Shown here piece by piece: positions 23,800 to 33,271 of a stretch of 39,248 bases of DNA. Position 1 is the stretch's first letter, and each line of letters opens with the position of its first letter. A program made the position numbers and the translations under genes. The notes beneath the pieces were generated by a model. It saw nothing but the letters and a program-made list of their open reading frames with translations. It made no database searches and was not told where the DNA came from. The stretch is from positions 1-39,248 of the forward strand of contig CAKZLM010000055.1 in the NCBI GenBank assembly GCA_937126915.1. Reading direction: 5' to 3'. The DNA comes from an uncultured Alphaproteobacteria bacterium. Its GTDB lineage: Bacteria; Pseudomonadota; Alphaproteobacteria; Sphingomonadales; SMXR01.

Positions 23800-24669
23800 C
23801 TAAGCTTCTACATAGGGTTTAGCAAGGCTAGCCGAATCTAGATTCATGACGCCTTCTGCTATTAATACCGCAGGACCGGTTAAGAAAACCTCACCATTTG
23901 CGCAATATTTGATAAATAAATCACCACCTGCCATCGATACTTTAACATCCCGTGCTAATAAGTCTTTGTTATACCCCGCAACAACCGCCGCACAAGCCCC
24001 AGAACCGCAGGCTAATGTCTCACCAGAGCCACGTTCCCACACCCTTAAATTAATGTGGTTGTCACTTATTTTTTGTGCAAACCCCACATTAACACCTTGG
24101 GCAAAGTGCGGGTCCTTTTCAATCGACGCGCCAATTTTGGCAATATCAAGGCCCGCAAAATCATTGTTAAAATATACCAGATGCGGATTACCCATACTGA
24201 GGGCAAATCCCTCTATATTGGGCAGTTGATCCATCACGATGGCTGATAAGTCCTGCTCCATGGAGAGGCCAACGGCACGGCCCTCAAAATTTGGGCGGCC
24301 CATGTTAACCTCATAGCCTTTAGCGGTCACTTTACAGCTTAAAACCCCTGATATTGTCTCAATTTTACAACTACTTCGTTTGCTGCGATCGGTGATAATT
24401 TTTGCCACACAACGGGTCGCATTACCACAGGCCCCTGCAAGGCTGCCATCTGCATTAAAAATATGCATAAAAACATCAGCTTTTTTTGATGGCGATAATA
24501 AAATTACCTGATCAGCCCCTAAACCAAATTTTCGATGTGCGATACTTTCAAACTGCTGGCGCGAAAATGCCACGCCCGGTTCAATCTCATCATCCTCAAT
24601 GATGACAAAATCATTACCTGCGCCGTGCATTTTGCGAAAAGGCAATTTATCAAAGTTCTTTTTCAACAT
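23800..24669 (-). CDS. dapF: DapF, diaminopimelate epimerase
   Basis: DapF converts LL- to meso-diaminopimelate for lysine and peptidoglycan synthesis. From the ATG at 24669 (MLKKNFDKLPFRKMHGAGND) it has 289 residues, slightly above the usual 275. The catalytic thiols are both visible: Cys81 in GACGNATRC and Cys221 in ACGSGACAAV. FRKMHGAGNDF is the standard start region. An upstream TTG (24699) would add ten residues, and a GTG directly precedes the chosen ATG; neither has a better ribosome site. The gene lies 61 nt downstream of the DASS transporter and 13 nt before mtaB. Confidence 0.96.
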   Translation of the reverse strand: MLKKNFDKLPFRKMHGAGNDFVIIEDDEIEPGVAFSRQQFESIAHRKFGLGADQVILLSPSKKADVFMHIFNADGSLAGACGNATRCVAKIITDRSKRSSCKIETISGVLSCKVTAKGYEVNMGRPNFEGRAVGLSMEQDLSAIVMDQLPNIEGFALSMGNPHLVYFNNDFAGLDIAKIGASIEKDPHFAQGVNVGFAQKISDNHINLRVWERGSGETLACGSGACAAVVAGYNKDLLARDVKVSMAGGDLFIKYCANGEVFLTGPAVLIAEGVMNLDSASLAKPYVEA

Positions 24670-24730
24670 CACGGCCTTATATGGCCTCTTTTGGGCCAAA
24701 GTCCAGTCTTTTCAACGCCTCTAAGACAAT

Positions 24731-26200
24731 TTATGCAAACACAATTGGCACTAACATATAACACAGACATGTAATCAAGAAAATCGCGATGAGGTTAAGT
24801 TTAAAACCAGCGCCGACCATATCAGGAATAGAGACTTGCCCACCAGAGAAAATCACTGCGTTAGGGGCTGTGGCAACAGGTAGCATAAAGGCACAGCTGG
24901 CCGCCATGGCAGCAGGGCCCGCCAGTAAAATGGGGTCCAAATTGCCCTTGGTCGCAATCGCCCCCAACACAGGTAAAAGCGCCGCCGTGGTGGCTGTATT
25001 GCTGGTTAGCTCGGTTAAGAAAATAATCAGAGCCACCATCGCTAACATCAAAATGAACAGATGGAACGTTGTCAAGACAACAAGGCTATCACCCAAATAA
25101 GCTGCTAATCCACTTGATGACACCGCCGATGCCAATGACAAACCGCCACCAAATAACAGAATAACGCCCCATGGAATTTTCACTGCCCAATCCCAATTAA
25201 GCAAAAACTCGCGACCATTTTCCTTCACACCAGATGGCGTGAAAAACATCGCAACCGCACCAAAAATGGCGATAGACGAATCGTTCAATCCCGATAAAAA
25301 CGGCACATTATCCAACAAAGGACGGAAAACCCAAAGCCCCGCCACAAACAAAAACATCAAGGCTGTGCGTTTTTCTGGCACACTGATCGGCCCCATGTCA
25401 GCCAATTCTTGTTGAATAATCTCGCCACCAAGACTGTTGTTTACAGGCATTTCTTTATAAACAACTTTGGTCAGCAGCAACCAGCATGATGGGATCAACA
25501 CGGCCACCACAGGAACACCTAACCCCATCCATTGGGCAAATCCAATTTCAACCCCTAAATTCTCGCTCAAATAGGCCACCAACAGGGCGTTCGGCGGGGT
25601 GCCAACCACTGTGCCAAGCCCCCCGATGCTGGCCGAATAAGCAATCGCTAACAAAAGACCAATGGTGAATGGGTTACGTATTTTCCCATCAGGGGACAAG
25701 CTTTCTGCCACCGACATGGCAATGGGCACCATCATTAAAGTGGTGGCGGTGTTGCTAACCCACATTGATAAAAGCGCTGTTGCAATCATAAAGCCCAAAA
25801 TAAGGGCCTCTGGCTTCGAGCCGAATTTGGCTAAAATCATTAAGGCAATGCGACGATGCAAATGCCAGCGCTGCATGGCCATGGCGATAATAAAGCCACC
25901 CATCAGCAAATAAATCACTGGACTTGAATAAGGCGTTGTAGCTTCACGCGCCGTTGTAATGCCAGCGAGGGGAAGAAAAATCACCGGAATGAGCGATGTG
26001 GCCGGAACAGGAATGGCTTCCGTGGCCCACCAACAGGCCATCCACAGTGCCATCGACACCACCCGCCAAGCTTCAATGCTTAAACCATCAGGCACTGGCA
26101 AGAGATAAATCAATATCCCAACAATCGGGCCTAAGGCCAAGCCAATATTTTGATAGGTTTCACGTCCTGGTCGGTGCTTTGCAATGGCATGCACTGGCAT
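24731..26200 (-). CDS. DASS/SLC13-family carboxylate:sodium symporter
   Basis: The family imports C4-dicarboxylates, citrate or sulphate with sodium. It has 489 residues and about 11-12 membrane helices. Both signature SNT motifs are seen: WVSNTATTLMMVPI in the first half and LTSNTATTAALLPV in the second, each in a re-entrant helix hairpin. GTVVGTPPNALLVAYL and GWDWATEAIP-like WWATEAIPVPATSL also fit. The start has GGGGGAAAG upstream. A palindrome about 110 nt upstream may be an operator. A TCA-cycle carboxylate is a sensible guess for the substrate, but not shown. Confidence 0.93.
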   Translation of the reverse strand: MPVHAIAKHRPGRETYQNIGLALGPIVGILIYLLPVPDGLSIEAWRVVSMALWMACWWATEAIPVPATSLIPVIFLPLAGITTAREATTPYSSPVIYLLMGGFIIAMAMQRWHLHRRIALMILAKFGSKPEALILGFMIATALLSMWVSNTATTLMMVPIAMSVAESLSPDGKIRNPFTIGLLLAIAYSASIGGLGTVVGTPPNALLVAYLSENLGVEIGFAQWMGLGVPVVAVLIPSCWLLLTKVVYKEMPVNNSLGGEIIQQELADMGPISVPEKRTALMFLFVAGLWVFRPLLDNVPFLSGLNDSSIAIFGAVAMFFTPSGVKENGREFLLNWDWAVKIPWGVILLFGGGLSLASAVSSSGLAAYLGDSLVVLTTFHLFILMLAMVALIIFLTELTSNTATTAALLPVLGAIATKGNLDPILLAGPAAMAASCAFMLPVATAPNAVIFSGGQVSIPDMVGAGFKLNLIAIFLITCLCYMLVPIVFA

Positions 26201-26307
26201 GTCAACTTTCCCCCAAATTACAAATTATCTTTTCCCTTGTCAGACCTTAATAAGGGGGGGCCACTTTAGCAAGTGGCAAGATTAGAAACTGCCTAAAAGA
26301 TTGAAAA

Positions 26308-26320
26308 AAGGTGACACCTT
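26308..26320. promoter_or_regulatory. Palindrome AAGGTGACACCTT
   Basis: A 6-bp perfect inverted repeat around a single central base, about 110 nt upstream of the DASS transporter and just beyond the terminator of the preceding minus-strand pair. Size and symmetry suit a dimeric repressor site, but no cognate regulator is present in the window. Confidence 0.35.
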
Positions 26321-26328
26321 ATGTCGGG

Positions 26329-26357
26329 AAAAAAGGGACGGTCTTACAAACAGACCG
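26329..26357 (-). terminator. Rho-independent terminator of the propeller/FliL-like pair
   Basis: On the minus strand CGGTCT-GTTTGTA-AGACCG (26357-26339) is followed by TCCCTTTTTT. It begins 9 nt after the stop codon at 26366, so it ends the two-gene transcript and insulates the DASS gene. Confidence 0.8.
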
Positions 26358-26365
26358 GATCGCGC

Positions 26366-26812
26366 TTATAAACTACCGCGCTGCACAACAGCGGCATCAA
26401 TGAAGATCTCAGCTTTATCTTTACCCACCACTTTGTCTAAAGATCGCTGCATAAAAACATCCAACAATTTGATGTTAACGGGTTCATCGGCCCGAAATCG
26501 AAGCCGCGCCAGACGGGTGACATCAGTATAAAGGGTGGCAATAATTTTAGGCACCATCGCATTAACATCGCCATAATTGCCATCGTCAGCCATGCCAATA
26601 TGATAGCGAATGATCAATATCCCCTCATTCACCTGCCCACGATAAAGATTGATCAATAAAGGATCCATCTCAATATCGCTTTCTTGCTCAACCGCTTCTT
26701 GATTTTCTTCTTCTTGTGCAAACGCTTTGTGATCAGGCACCATCAGCGATAAGACCAGCACCAATAGTGACCATTTAAAAGTATTTGTAAGATTGTTTAA
26801 GCAAAAACCCAT
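26366..26812 (-). CDS. Secreted FliL-like protein (tentative)
   Basis: This 148-residue protein has a signal peptide (SLLVLVLSLMVPDHKAFA, then Q, about residue 32) and an acidic start (EEENQEAVEQESD). It then has a domain of about 100 residues: MDPLLINLYRG, a strand pair, MVPKIIATLYTDVTRL, VNIKLLDVFMQRSLDKVVGK and the end AEIFIDAAVVQRG. The order of a DP-NL strand, then a P-x-I helix, a long helix and a final strand ending V-V-Q recalls FliL of the flagellar basal body. The match is by pattern only. FliL normally has a membrane anchor, whereas this looks cleaved and periplasmic. The ATG overlaps the stop of the upstream 1000-residue gene by one base, implying coupling and a shared job. Confidence 0.6.
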   Translation of the reverse strand: MGFCLNNLTNTFKWSLLVLVLSLMVPDHKAFAQEEENQEAVEQESDIEMDPLLINLYRGQVNEGILIIRYHIGMADDGNYGDVNAMVPKIIATLYTDVTRLARLRFRADEPVNIKLLDVFMQRSLDKVVGKDKAEIFIDAAVVQRGSL

Positions 26813-29800
26813 TAGACAATAAATCCAGAGTTTGATGAGAAGTTTAACGATTGAACCCGCAACAAGGCATCTTGGAATTCTGCCGTGCGTTGCGCCAAAT
26901 AAGCTGGCGGCGGACCAAAATTATTGCTTTTTTGAGACAATTGCAAATCAACCACGCTAAAAGTCAAAGAACGGAAAGCACGCTCAATTGTGCCCATTGC
27001 ATCGCCTAATTTATTGAAAACATATTTAGCCGTGGTTTTGTCACCTAGGTTAAAGCCTGGATCAATGCCCAAAGCAAACAAACCACCTAAATCATTTTCA
27101 TCCAACTTACCATCGGCCATTTTATTGGAGGTGAATAATTTTTCGCTTGAAATTAAACGGGTTGGCTCCAGCCCTAAACCAGCAAGCGCATCTTGTCCTT
27201 CTTTACCAGCAAAAAACTCAATCTCACTACCGTTTTTGGCTTTGATTTGAAGCTGCGGATTAGAAGTTTTTGACAATACCTCTGCCTCAATACCACGGAA
27301 AGACAGCGTGTTTAGCTTACGCGCCAACGTGCTGTAGGTGTCACCTTCATTAATGGTGATTTTGCGCTTCGCACCGCCATCGACAGAAACATAGAAAAAG
27401 TCGCCATCATTGACAGATGTTTGGTTCACAATATCCCGAACCTGATCTTGGTGGACATCACCGCTTGGTAAGCCCAAGGCCCCCAAAACAGATGACCCTT
27501 TATCGGTAAAAGCAAGGCTGGTGGCTTTGGTTTCGCCAAAGGCTTGACCATATTGTTCGACATAACCAAGGGTGCCTGTTGTGCCATCAATTTTGGCAGC
27601 AAAGGCATCAATGTTGCCTTGGCGTTCGTTGGTGCCAATGGCACTGCGGGTTTCACCTGCCACATAAACATTACCATTAGTGGCAACCACATCGGCAATT
27701 TTATCGGTGCTGTCACCGCCAATGAAGGTTGTGAAATCAGCCGTAAGGCTGGCACCATTATCGGTAAAACCTGTAACATACCCATCTTGACCACCGCCAT
27801 GAGCATTGGTCACTGACGCTGCGCCACCGGTGTAAGAGGCATTATCAGTGGTGCCTGCAATATAAACTTTTGAGCCATCAACCGCCAAGCCCGCCAATCC
27901 ATCGGCGTTCATGGCGCCTAAAGAATGAGAATAAACCTCGGTACTTAAGTCGGTGGCATCGATTTTTTTCAAATAACCAATACCATCTTCATAGGTGGTC
28001 ATCATCAGATCACCATCACTAGCAAAGGCAATGTCACGAATGGCTTCAGATCCAGCACCGCCAAAGACGGTTGAATTTACTAAGGTACCAGTTGAGCCAT
28101 CCACCTTTAACAATAAGTTATCCGATGAACCACCACCATATCCTGAGGTCGAAGAAATAGACCCGCTGGCGCTACCACCAATAATAATATCATCGTTCAC
28201 ATCAATGGCCACAGAAACGCCCGAGGTAGCAGAGAAACTATCCAATTGATAACGAAACTTTTCTGTGCCTTGACTGTCAAACTTAGCCACAAAGGCATCT
28301 GTCGTACCTTTAATATTATCAGTACCACTAAGGTCACTGGTGGTTTTACCTGTAACGATTACATTGTCGTTGCTATCAAGAGCAATATCAAAGCCTTCAG
28401 CACTGCTATCAGCGCCAAGAAGGCGGCTGAACATCACATTACCATTGCTATCAACTTTGGTTAGGAACACATCGCCACTGGTGGAATCGTTTAATTGGCT
28501 ACCCATTGACCCTTCGGCGGTCCCCACAATATAGCTGTAACCTTGGCTATCCACCACCACCGCATTAGGGGTGGTTTTTGCCAAAACCGGATCGTCAAAA
28601 CCGTCAGATGTGTTTGAGGTGTCTTTACTGTTGAAGGTTTCTTCTTCAGTTGTGGTGTCTTCTTCATCATCTTCCACCACCGTTGTGCCTGTTAAGCTCT
28701 CAAATTTTGCCAGGGCGCTGGTTTCTTCTTCCTCACTCCCTGCCGCGGCTTCTTTGATGCGTGACGAATCATCATCAACACTGCGAACCAAAACTTCATC
28801 GGTGGTAGAGCGGGTTGGGTCAACGCTTTCAACATCGTTAAAACGTGTTAAAAGGCCCGTTTCAGGATCGTCTTCGTTAAATGTACTGCGGGTCGAACTA
28901 ATTACCAAAGACGGATCACTGGTGGTGGCAGAAAAGTTTACTTGCTCGGTCGATGAGCCATCAATTTGGATAAAATAATCATTATTATCATCACGACCGA
29001 CAGAAAAATTGGTCACATATTTGGGCACTTGTGTGCCACTACCATCGTCAACGGTAACAGCGTCAATTTCTTGGTTAATAAGATCAACCAACTTATTGAT
29101 GGAAATATCACCGGTGATTTTTGACATATCAATCAACACATCATCAAAATCACCGCTTAAATTTTTGGTTAGACGCACCGTGAATGTATCGCTGGCCGAA
29201 ACACCGGCCATCGGGTCATCAGCACTACCCTTTTGCGAAACATCCCCTAGGTAAGTGTATGAATTATCACCCAAGCGAGCGGTGGTTTTAATGTCATCAT
29301 TTTTTTCATTTAATACCAATGACAATTTCTCAGTTTCCGCGGTGGGAAGATAATTAATCACTTCCTGAATACCGCCTAAAAACTGGGTGTTTAAACGCGC
29401 AAGAGAGGATTCAGGTGTGGTTTTTTGCGATCCATATTCCGCAATGGTTTTTAAGGCATCAAGAGCCTTATAGAGCGTAAACAATGTTTTCGCGTCTTTG
29501 CTTTCACCAGCAAGGCGTACATCTGGATCACGTTCATTGATGAATTTTGATAATTTACGAACCTCACCAATTCTAGAATTTAGTGAGCGCTCTGACGCCA
29601 ACAACCCCTCTTGGGTTTTCCAAGGTGGGATTACATCAATAGGACCAAGGCCTAGCAGTTTTTCTTGTGCCGCAAACGTGCCCGCACCCAAGTTTGAAGT
29701 CGATGCCGTTTGGCTTAAAACTTTCGCGTTTAGGGCAGCACCAATTAAGCTGGTATCCATCTGGATCAGCTGAAAGGTTCTTTGTTGCTGTTGTCCGCCT

Positions 29801-29814
29801 ACCGGAAAAAACAT
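26812..29814 (-). CDS. Large propeller protein with flagellar-axial-like flanks
   Basis: The protein has 1000 residues and no signal peptide. The ATG at 29814 has GAGGG upstream; an in-frame ATG at 29760 is the alternative. In order: a helical N-terminus (about 1-180); a segment with DTFTVRLTKNLSG and DISINKLVDLINQEI (about 205-330); an acidic Thr/Glu-rich linker (about 350-420); an SBBP-like propeller (about 425-780) with recurring blades such as GDVFLTKVDSNGNVMFSRLL and YIVGTAEG; a segment with DGDFFYVSVDGGAKRKITI and GDTYSTLARKLNTL (about 800-880); and a helical C-terminus. Strand-rich segments followed by a D(T/S)L-type helix resemble FliD or flagellin domains, and lack of a signal peptide fits type III flagellar export. 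Caulobacter FlaEY-type proteins are a possible comparison, unverified. No other flagellar genes are nearby. Confidence 0.65.
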   Translation of the reverse strand: MFFPVGGQQQQRTFQLIQMDTSLIGAALNAKVLSQTASTSNLGAGTFAAQEKLLGLGPIDVIPPWKTQEGLLASERSLNSRIGEVRKLSKFINERDPDVRLAGESKDAKTLFTLYKALDALKTIAEYGSQKTTPESSLARLNTQFLGGIQEVINYLPTAETEKLSLVLNEKNDDIKTTARLGDNSYTYLGDVSQKGSADDPMAGVSASDTFTVRLTKNLSGDFDDVLIDMSKITGDISINKLVDLINQEIDAVTVDDGSGTQVPKYVTNFSVGRDDNNDYFIQIDGSSTEQVNFSATTSDPSLVISSTRSTFNEDDPETGLLTRFNDVESVDPTRSTTDEVLVRSVDDDSSRIKEAAAGSEEEETSALAKFESLTGTTVVEDDEEDTTTEEETFNSKDTSNTSDGFDDPVLAKTTPNAVVVDSQGYSYIVGTAEGSMGSQLNDSTSGDVFLTKVDSNGNVMFSRLLGADSSAEGFDIALDSNDNVIVTGKTTSDLSGTDNIKGTTDAFVAKFDSQGTEKFRYQLDSFSATSGVSVAIDVNDDIIIGGSASGSISSTSGYGGGSSDNLLLKVDGSTGTLVNSTVFGGAGSEAIRDIAFASDGDLMMTTYEDGIGYLKKIDATDLSTEVYSHSLGAMNADGLAGLAVDGSKVYIAGTTDNASYTGGAASVTNAHGGGQDGYVTGFTDNGASLTADFTTFIGGDSTDKIADVVATNGNVYVAGETRSAIGTNERQGNIDAFAAKIDGTTGTLGYVEQYGQAFGETKATSLAFTDKGSSVLGALGLPSGDVHQDQVRDIVNQTSVNDGDFFYVSVDGGAKRKITINEGDTYSTLARKLNTLSFRGIEAEVLSKTSNPQLQIKAKNGSEIEFFAGKEGQDALAGLGLEPTRLISSEKLFTSNKMADGKLDENDLGGLFALGIDPGFNLGDKTTAKYVFNKLGDAMGTIERAFRSLTFSVVDLQLSQKSNNFGPPPAYLAQRTAEFQDALLRVQSLNFSSNSGFIV

Positions 29815-29987
29815 GCGCTACCCTCAAACAAGGTGTTAATTGCCGCATCAGATCGGCAAAATTTACCTACTTAAAGGCAAAACTTACCTATCTCGCACAA
29901 AAGTCCAATCTCACCCTTAAACTAGATTCGCTTGATTCTCCAAAGGCTTCACCCTAACATGATCATCAATAAGCTGAACCAATTAGC

Positions 29988-30016
29988 TTGCACGCAAGAC
30001 TGTTAATAATTATATA
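29988..30016 (+). promoter_or_regulatory. Promoter of the yggT-DUF167-folD operon
   Basis: TTGCAC (29988-29993), 17-nt spacer, TATATA (30011-30016). The start would be near 30023, leaving a leader of about 30 nt before yggT. Confidence 0.5.
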
Positions 30017-30054
30017 GCAATAAAAGTGCCAAAAACCATAAGGGTGACCATGTT

Positions 30055-30345
30055 ATGAATGCTATTTTTTTCTTGATTGACCAAATACTTGGCTTTTATT
30101 TGTTCATCGTTTTTATCTGGGTTATTTTCAGTTGGCTGGCTACCTTTGGTGTGATCCCCACTCACAGCCCTGCGATCATAGCGATCCTTAATTTTTTACA
30201 CCGTATGACCGAGCCGGTTTTGGGCCGCATACGCCAATTTTTGCCACCCATTGGCGGTATGGATTTATCACCGTTAGTGCTAATTTTTGGTTTGCATTTC
30301 CTGCGTGTTTTAATTCTGCAAGATATTGCCCCAATGTTTCGCTAA
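30055..30345 (+). CDS. YggT-family inner-membrane protein
   Basis: This 96-residue integral membrane protein has two hydrophobic segments (about 8-30 and 70-92) separated by a short amphipathic region. The family hallmark is intact: LHRMTEPVLGRIRQFLPPIG followed by GMDLSPLVLI. YggT proteins are conserved beside DUF167 genes; proposed roles in osmotic tolerance or membrane protein positioning are not settled. It starts at an ATG after AAGGGTGACC and is followed 6 nt later by the DUF167 gene, so they form an operon with folD. Confidence 0.92.
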   Translation: MNAIFFLIDQILGFYLFIVFIWVIFSWLATFGVIPTHSPAIIAILNFLHRMTEPVLGRIRQFLPPIGGMDLSPLVLIFGLHFLRVLILQDIAPMFR

Positions 30346-30351
30346 TGCGGC

Positions 30352-30690
30352 ATGACCGATCCATTTGAGAAGATTTTCAGCCAAACCAAGCGCGGAATCA
30401 TTTTGCATGTAAAAGCAACACCAAAAGCAGATCGTGATGCTGTTGGCAAGATAGTCGAAACCGCTGATCAGCAAATGGCTTTGTCGGTTAAAACCAAAGC
30501 CATTGCTGATAAAGGCAAAGCCAACAAGGCGATCATTGCACTTCTTGCAAAGCACTTATGCCTAAAAAAGGCACAAATTAGCCTTGTATCTGGCAGCACT
30601 TCACGGCATAAATCATTTTTATTGTCAGGCGAAGATGTGACCCTTGACGGCCTCATCAACAGCCTCAACCCTAAATCAACATCAGGGTAA
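30352..30690 (+). CDS. DUF167 (YggU-type) small protein
   Basis: The 112-residue protein has the DUF167 alpha/beta fold signs: ILHVKATPKADRDAVG at the start, then KTKAIADKGKANKAIIALLA and SLVSGSTSRHKSFLL. The GKANKA helix and the G-x-x-SRxK loop are the family's most conserved parts. The biochemical function of the family is not known. It sits 6 nt after yggT, as in many proteobacteria, and 15 nt before folD. Confidence 0.93.
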   Translation: MTDPFEKIFSQTKRGIILHVKATPKADRDAVGKIVETADQQMALSVKTKAIADKGKANKAIIALLAKHLCLKKAQISLVSGSTSRHKSFLLSGEDVTLDGLINSLNPKSTSG

Positions 30691-30705
30691 TGAAGGGATA
30701 AAAGC

Positions 30706-31596
30706 ATGAGCGCGCATATTATTGACGGAAAAGCCTTTGCTGAAAAAGTACGCCATCAAGTGGCCGCTGATGTCACACTGTTAAAAAACAATCACAATAT
30801 TATACCAGGTTTAGCGGTTGTTCTTGTGGGCGAGGACCCTGCCAGCCAAGTGTATGTGCGCAACAAACACAAACAAACGCTGGAGGCGGGCATGAAGTCG
30901 TTTGTACACACTTTCTCCGCTGAAACCGACCAAACAACCCTGCTGGCCTTAGTTGATCAATTGAATAATGATCCGGCGGTTCATGGCATTTTGGTGCAAT
31001 TGCCGTTACCCAATCAAATTGATGAAAATGCGGTGATCAATGCCATTGCCCCTGAAAAAGATGTTGATGGCTTTCATGTCATCAATTCAGGATTGCTGGC
31101 TACCGGTGGTGAGGGCATGGTGCCTTGTACCCCGCTTGGCTGTTTGTTGATGTTGAAAGATCATTTTAATGGCAATTTAAGTGGCAAAAATGCCGTGGTT
31201 ATTGGCCGCTCAAACATTGTTGGTAAGCCAATGGCGCAATTGCTGCTAAATGAAAGCTGCACCGTTACCATCACCCACTCACGCACCGCCGATTTGCCCG
31301 CAGAAGTGCGCCGTGCTGACATTGTGGTTGCTGCCGTGGGTCGCCCTGAAATGGTTCAGGGTGATTGGTTAAAAGAGGGCGCTGTGGTTATTGATGTTGG
31401 GATCAACCGCATCCCCGCACCTGAACGTGGCGAGGGCAAGTTTCGCCTTGTGGGTGATGTTAATTTCGACGAAGCCAGCAAAACAGCCTCTGCCATTACC
31501 CCTGTTCCCGGTGGCGTTGGACCTATGACCATTGCCTGTCTTTTGCGTAACACCGTAACAGCAGCTTGTCGCCAAGCGGGCATCACATTGTCATAA
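30706..31596 (+). CDS. folD: FolD, methylene-THF dehydrogenase / methenyl-THF cyclohydrolase
   Basis: FolD interconverts 5,10-methylene-THF and 10-formyl-THF in the cytoplasm with NADP. It has 296 residues, a normal length. Seen are the substrate-site [17 protein letters not shown] with the catalytic Lys, ILVQLPLP (about 99-106), [11 protein letters not shown], the NADP-binding [16 protein letters not shown], and the C-terminal [15 protein letters not shown]. An AAGGGAT site precedes the ATG. It is third in the yggT operon. In function it links to the downstream gcvT, which feeds methylene-THF, though the two are separately controlled. Confidence 0.97.
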   Translation: MSAHIIDGKAFAEKVRHQVAADVTLLKNNHNIIPGLAVVLVGEDPASQVYVRNKHKQTLEAGMKSFVHTFSAETDQTTLLALVDQLNNDPAVHGILVQLPLPNQIDENAVINAIAPEKDVDGFHVINSGLLATGGEGMVPCTPLGCLLMLKDHFNGNLSGKNAVVIGRSNIVGKPMAQLLLNESCTVTITHSRTADLPAEVRRADIVVAAVGRPEMVQGDWLKEGAVVIDVGINRIPAPERGEGKFRLVGDVNFDEASKTASAITPVPGGVGPMTIACLLRNTVTAACRQAGITLS

Positions 31597-31679
31597 ATCA
31601 TTGATTGCAATGTTGTTTTTTATCTGTTTAGGTAAGACAAAACTAGCCTTTTAAAAAACCACTAAGTGGAGCCTATGCG

Positions 31680-32330
31680 ATGTTAGAAGTTTTTATTCCA
31701 GCGTTCGTGACGCTATTTGTCGTCATTGACCCACCTGGCATTGTGCCCATGTTTGCGGCCTTGACCAGCCACGACACCATGGAACAACGCCGCAAAACGG
31801 CAACCAAAGCAGTTATCATTGCCACTATCATTTTAACCATCTTCGCCCTTACAGGTGAGTCTTTTCTCAATGCCTTAGGGGTTAGTATTGATGCTTTCCG
31901 CGCTGCTGGTGGTATTTTACTATTTATTTTGGCGTTAGAAATGATTTTCGAAAAACGCACCAAACGTCGTGAAAAGCGCACCGATCAATTGTTGGCTGAT
32001 GAAGAAGAACACGAGGCCCATGGCGAAGAAAGCGATGATATTTCTGTTTTTCCACTGGGCATTCCTATGATCGCTGGGCCTGCTTCCATTGCCACAATGA
32101 TGCTGCAAATGTCGGCCAATCAAGATGATATGCTGGCACAAGCCACAGTTATGGGCGCCTTACTGGTAAACATGTTGTTGGCGTGGATCATTTTGGTTGT
32201 AGCGACCAAATTTCTGCATAAAATTAATGATAGCTTTATGAAGGCCTTAACCCGTATTTTGGGCATTATTCTGGCCGCCATGGCAATGCAATTAATCGTC
32301 GATGGCGTTATGGGGGTTGTGCTTGCCTAA
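31680..32330 (+). CDS. MarC-family (UPF0056/NAAT) membrane protein
   Basis: The 216-residue protein has six predicted helices and the family opening FVTLFVVIDPPGIVPMFAAL, with FRAAGGILLFILALEMIF in the middle and PLGIPMIAGPASIATMML in the second half. The cytoplasmic loop between helices 3 and 4 is unusually charged (KRTKRREKRTDQLL and then DEEEHEAHGEES). The family name MarC is historical and does not imply drug resistance; transport of small metabolites is suspected. It stands alone with an 83-nt spacer after folD and converges on the AEC permease with an 11-nt gap. Confidence 0.92.
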   Translation: MLEVFIPAFVTLFVVIDPPGIVPMFAALTSHDTMEQRRKTATKAVIIATIILTIFALTGESFLNALGVSIDAFRAAGGILLFILALEMIFEKRTKRREKRTDQLLADEEEHEAHGEESDDISVFPLGIPMIAGPASIATMMLQMSANQDDMLAQATVMGALLVNMLLAWIILVVATKFLHKINDSFMKALTRILGIILAAMAMQLIVDGVMGVVLA

Positions 32331-32341
32331 GCCTTGTGGGT

Positions 32342-33271
32342 TTAGCGCAACCATTCCACAATAAAGCTTAAACTGATCATCGATAAGCCTGTTGATATCA
32401 ACACCACACTGGCGGCTCGTCTGGGTGCCAGACCATAATTTTCAGCCATTGAATAGGCCACCGATCCCGTTGGCATAGAGGCAAAAATGGTTGCAACCGT
32501 GACCCATAGCGTGGGCAGGTTAAAGACATAAACACCAAAGACGTAAACCGATAAGGGTAAAATCGCCAATTTGACAGCTGATAAGAAAAAGGCTGGAACC
32601 AAATCACCCTGTAGGCGCACTCTTGCCAAAGCGGCCCCAGCTGCAAACAAGCCGCATGGCGCAGCGGCATCTGCAGGCATGGCTAAAAAACGATCAATAA
32701 CCGAGGGGATTTGCCAACCCATAATCGATACTGTCATACCAGCCAGCAATGCTAATATAAGCGGGCTTTGTAAAACGCTTTTGAAAGATTGGAATAAAAC
32801 CACCAAGGCGCTGTTCTCTGATTGCTGATCACGCACCACCAAAAAGGTTGTTAACGGCACCAAAGTCATCGAATGGAAAGACAAAATCAGTAACAGGATA
32901 TGCAAGCCTTCTTCCCCAAAAGCGCTTAAAATCACCGGAATACCAATGAACCCACCATTACTGAAAACCGCGGTTAGGGTCAGCATGGCATTTTCAGCGC
33001 CCTTAATCTTAAAACCCCACAATAAGATCAAAATTGTTAAAAGATAAACCGCATACAAGGCGACATAATACCCAAACAGCGATATCACCTCGCCATCGTC
33101 AGGCACCCCTTTTCCAGCCAGCGATTTAAACATCAACGCAGGGATGGCCACATACCAAACAAAGCGCATGAGAGCACGCGCTGCATCAGGCGGGAAAAAT
33201 CGTGTCCAACCAAGGCAATAGCCCAAAAACATCATCGCAAAAACTGGCGCAATAATTTCTAATGCTGACAT
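32342..33271 (-). CDS. AEC (auxin efflux carrier)-family permease
   Basis: The 309-residue protein has ten predicted helices in two halves. The N-terminus LEIIAPVFAMMFLGYCLGW and GGFIGIPVILSAFG, plus FASMPTGSVAYSMAENYG near the end, are typical AEC patterns. Bacterial relatives carry malonate, malate or other organic acids; the substrate here is unknown. No adjacent metabolic gene or regulator gives a clue. About 100 nt separates it from the EF-hand lipoprotein on the same strand. Confidence 0.9.
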   Translation of the reverse strand: MSALEIIAPVFAMMFLGYCLGWTRFFPPDAARALMRFVWYVAIPALMFKSLAGKGVPDDGEVISLFGYYVALYAVYLLTILILLWGFKIKGAENAMLTLTAVFSNGGFIGIPVILSAFGEEGLHILLLILSFHSMTLVPLTTFLVVRDQQSENSALVVLFQSFKSVLQSPLILALLAGMTVSIMGWQIPSVIDRFLAMPADAAAPCGLFAAGAALARVRLQGDLVPAFFLSAVKLAILPLSVYVFGVYVFNLPTLWVTVATIFASMPTGSVAYSMAENYGLAPRRAASVVLISTGLSMISLSFIVEWLR

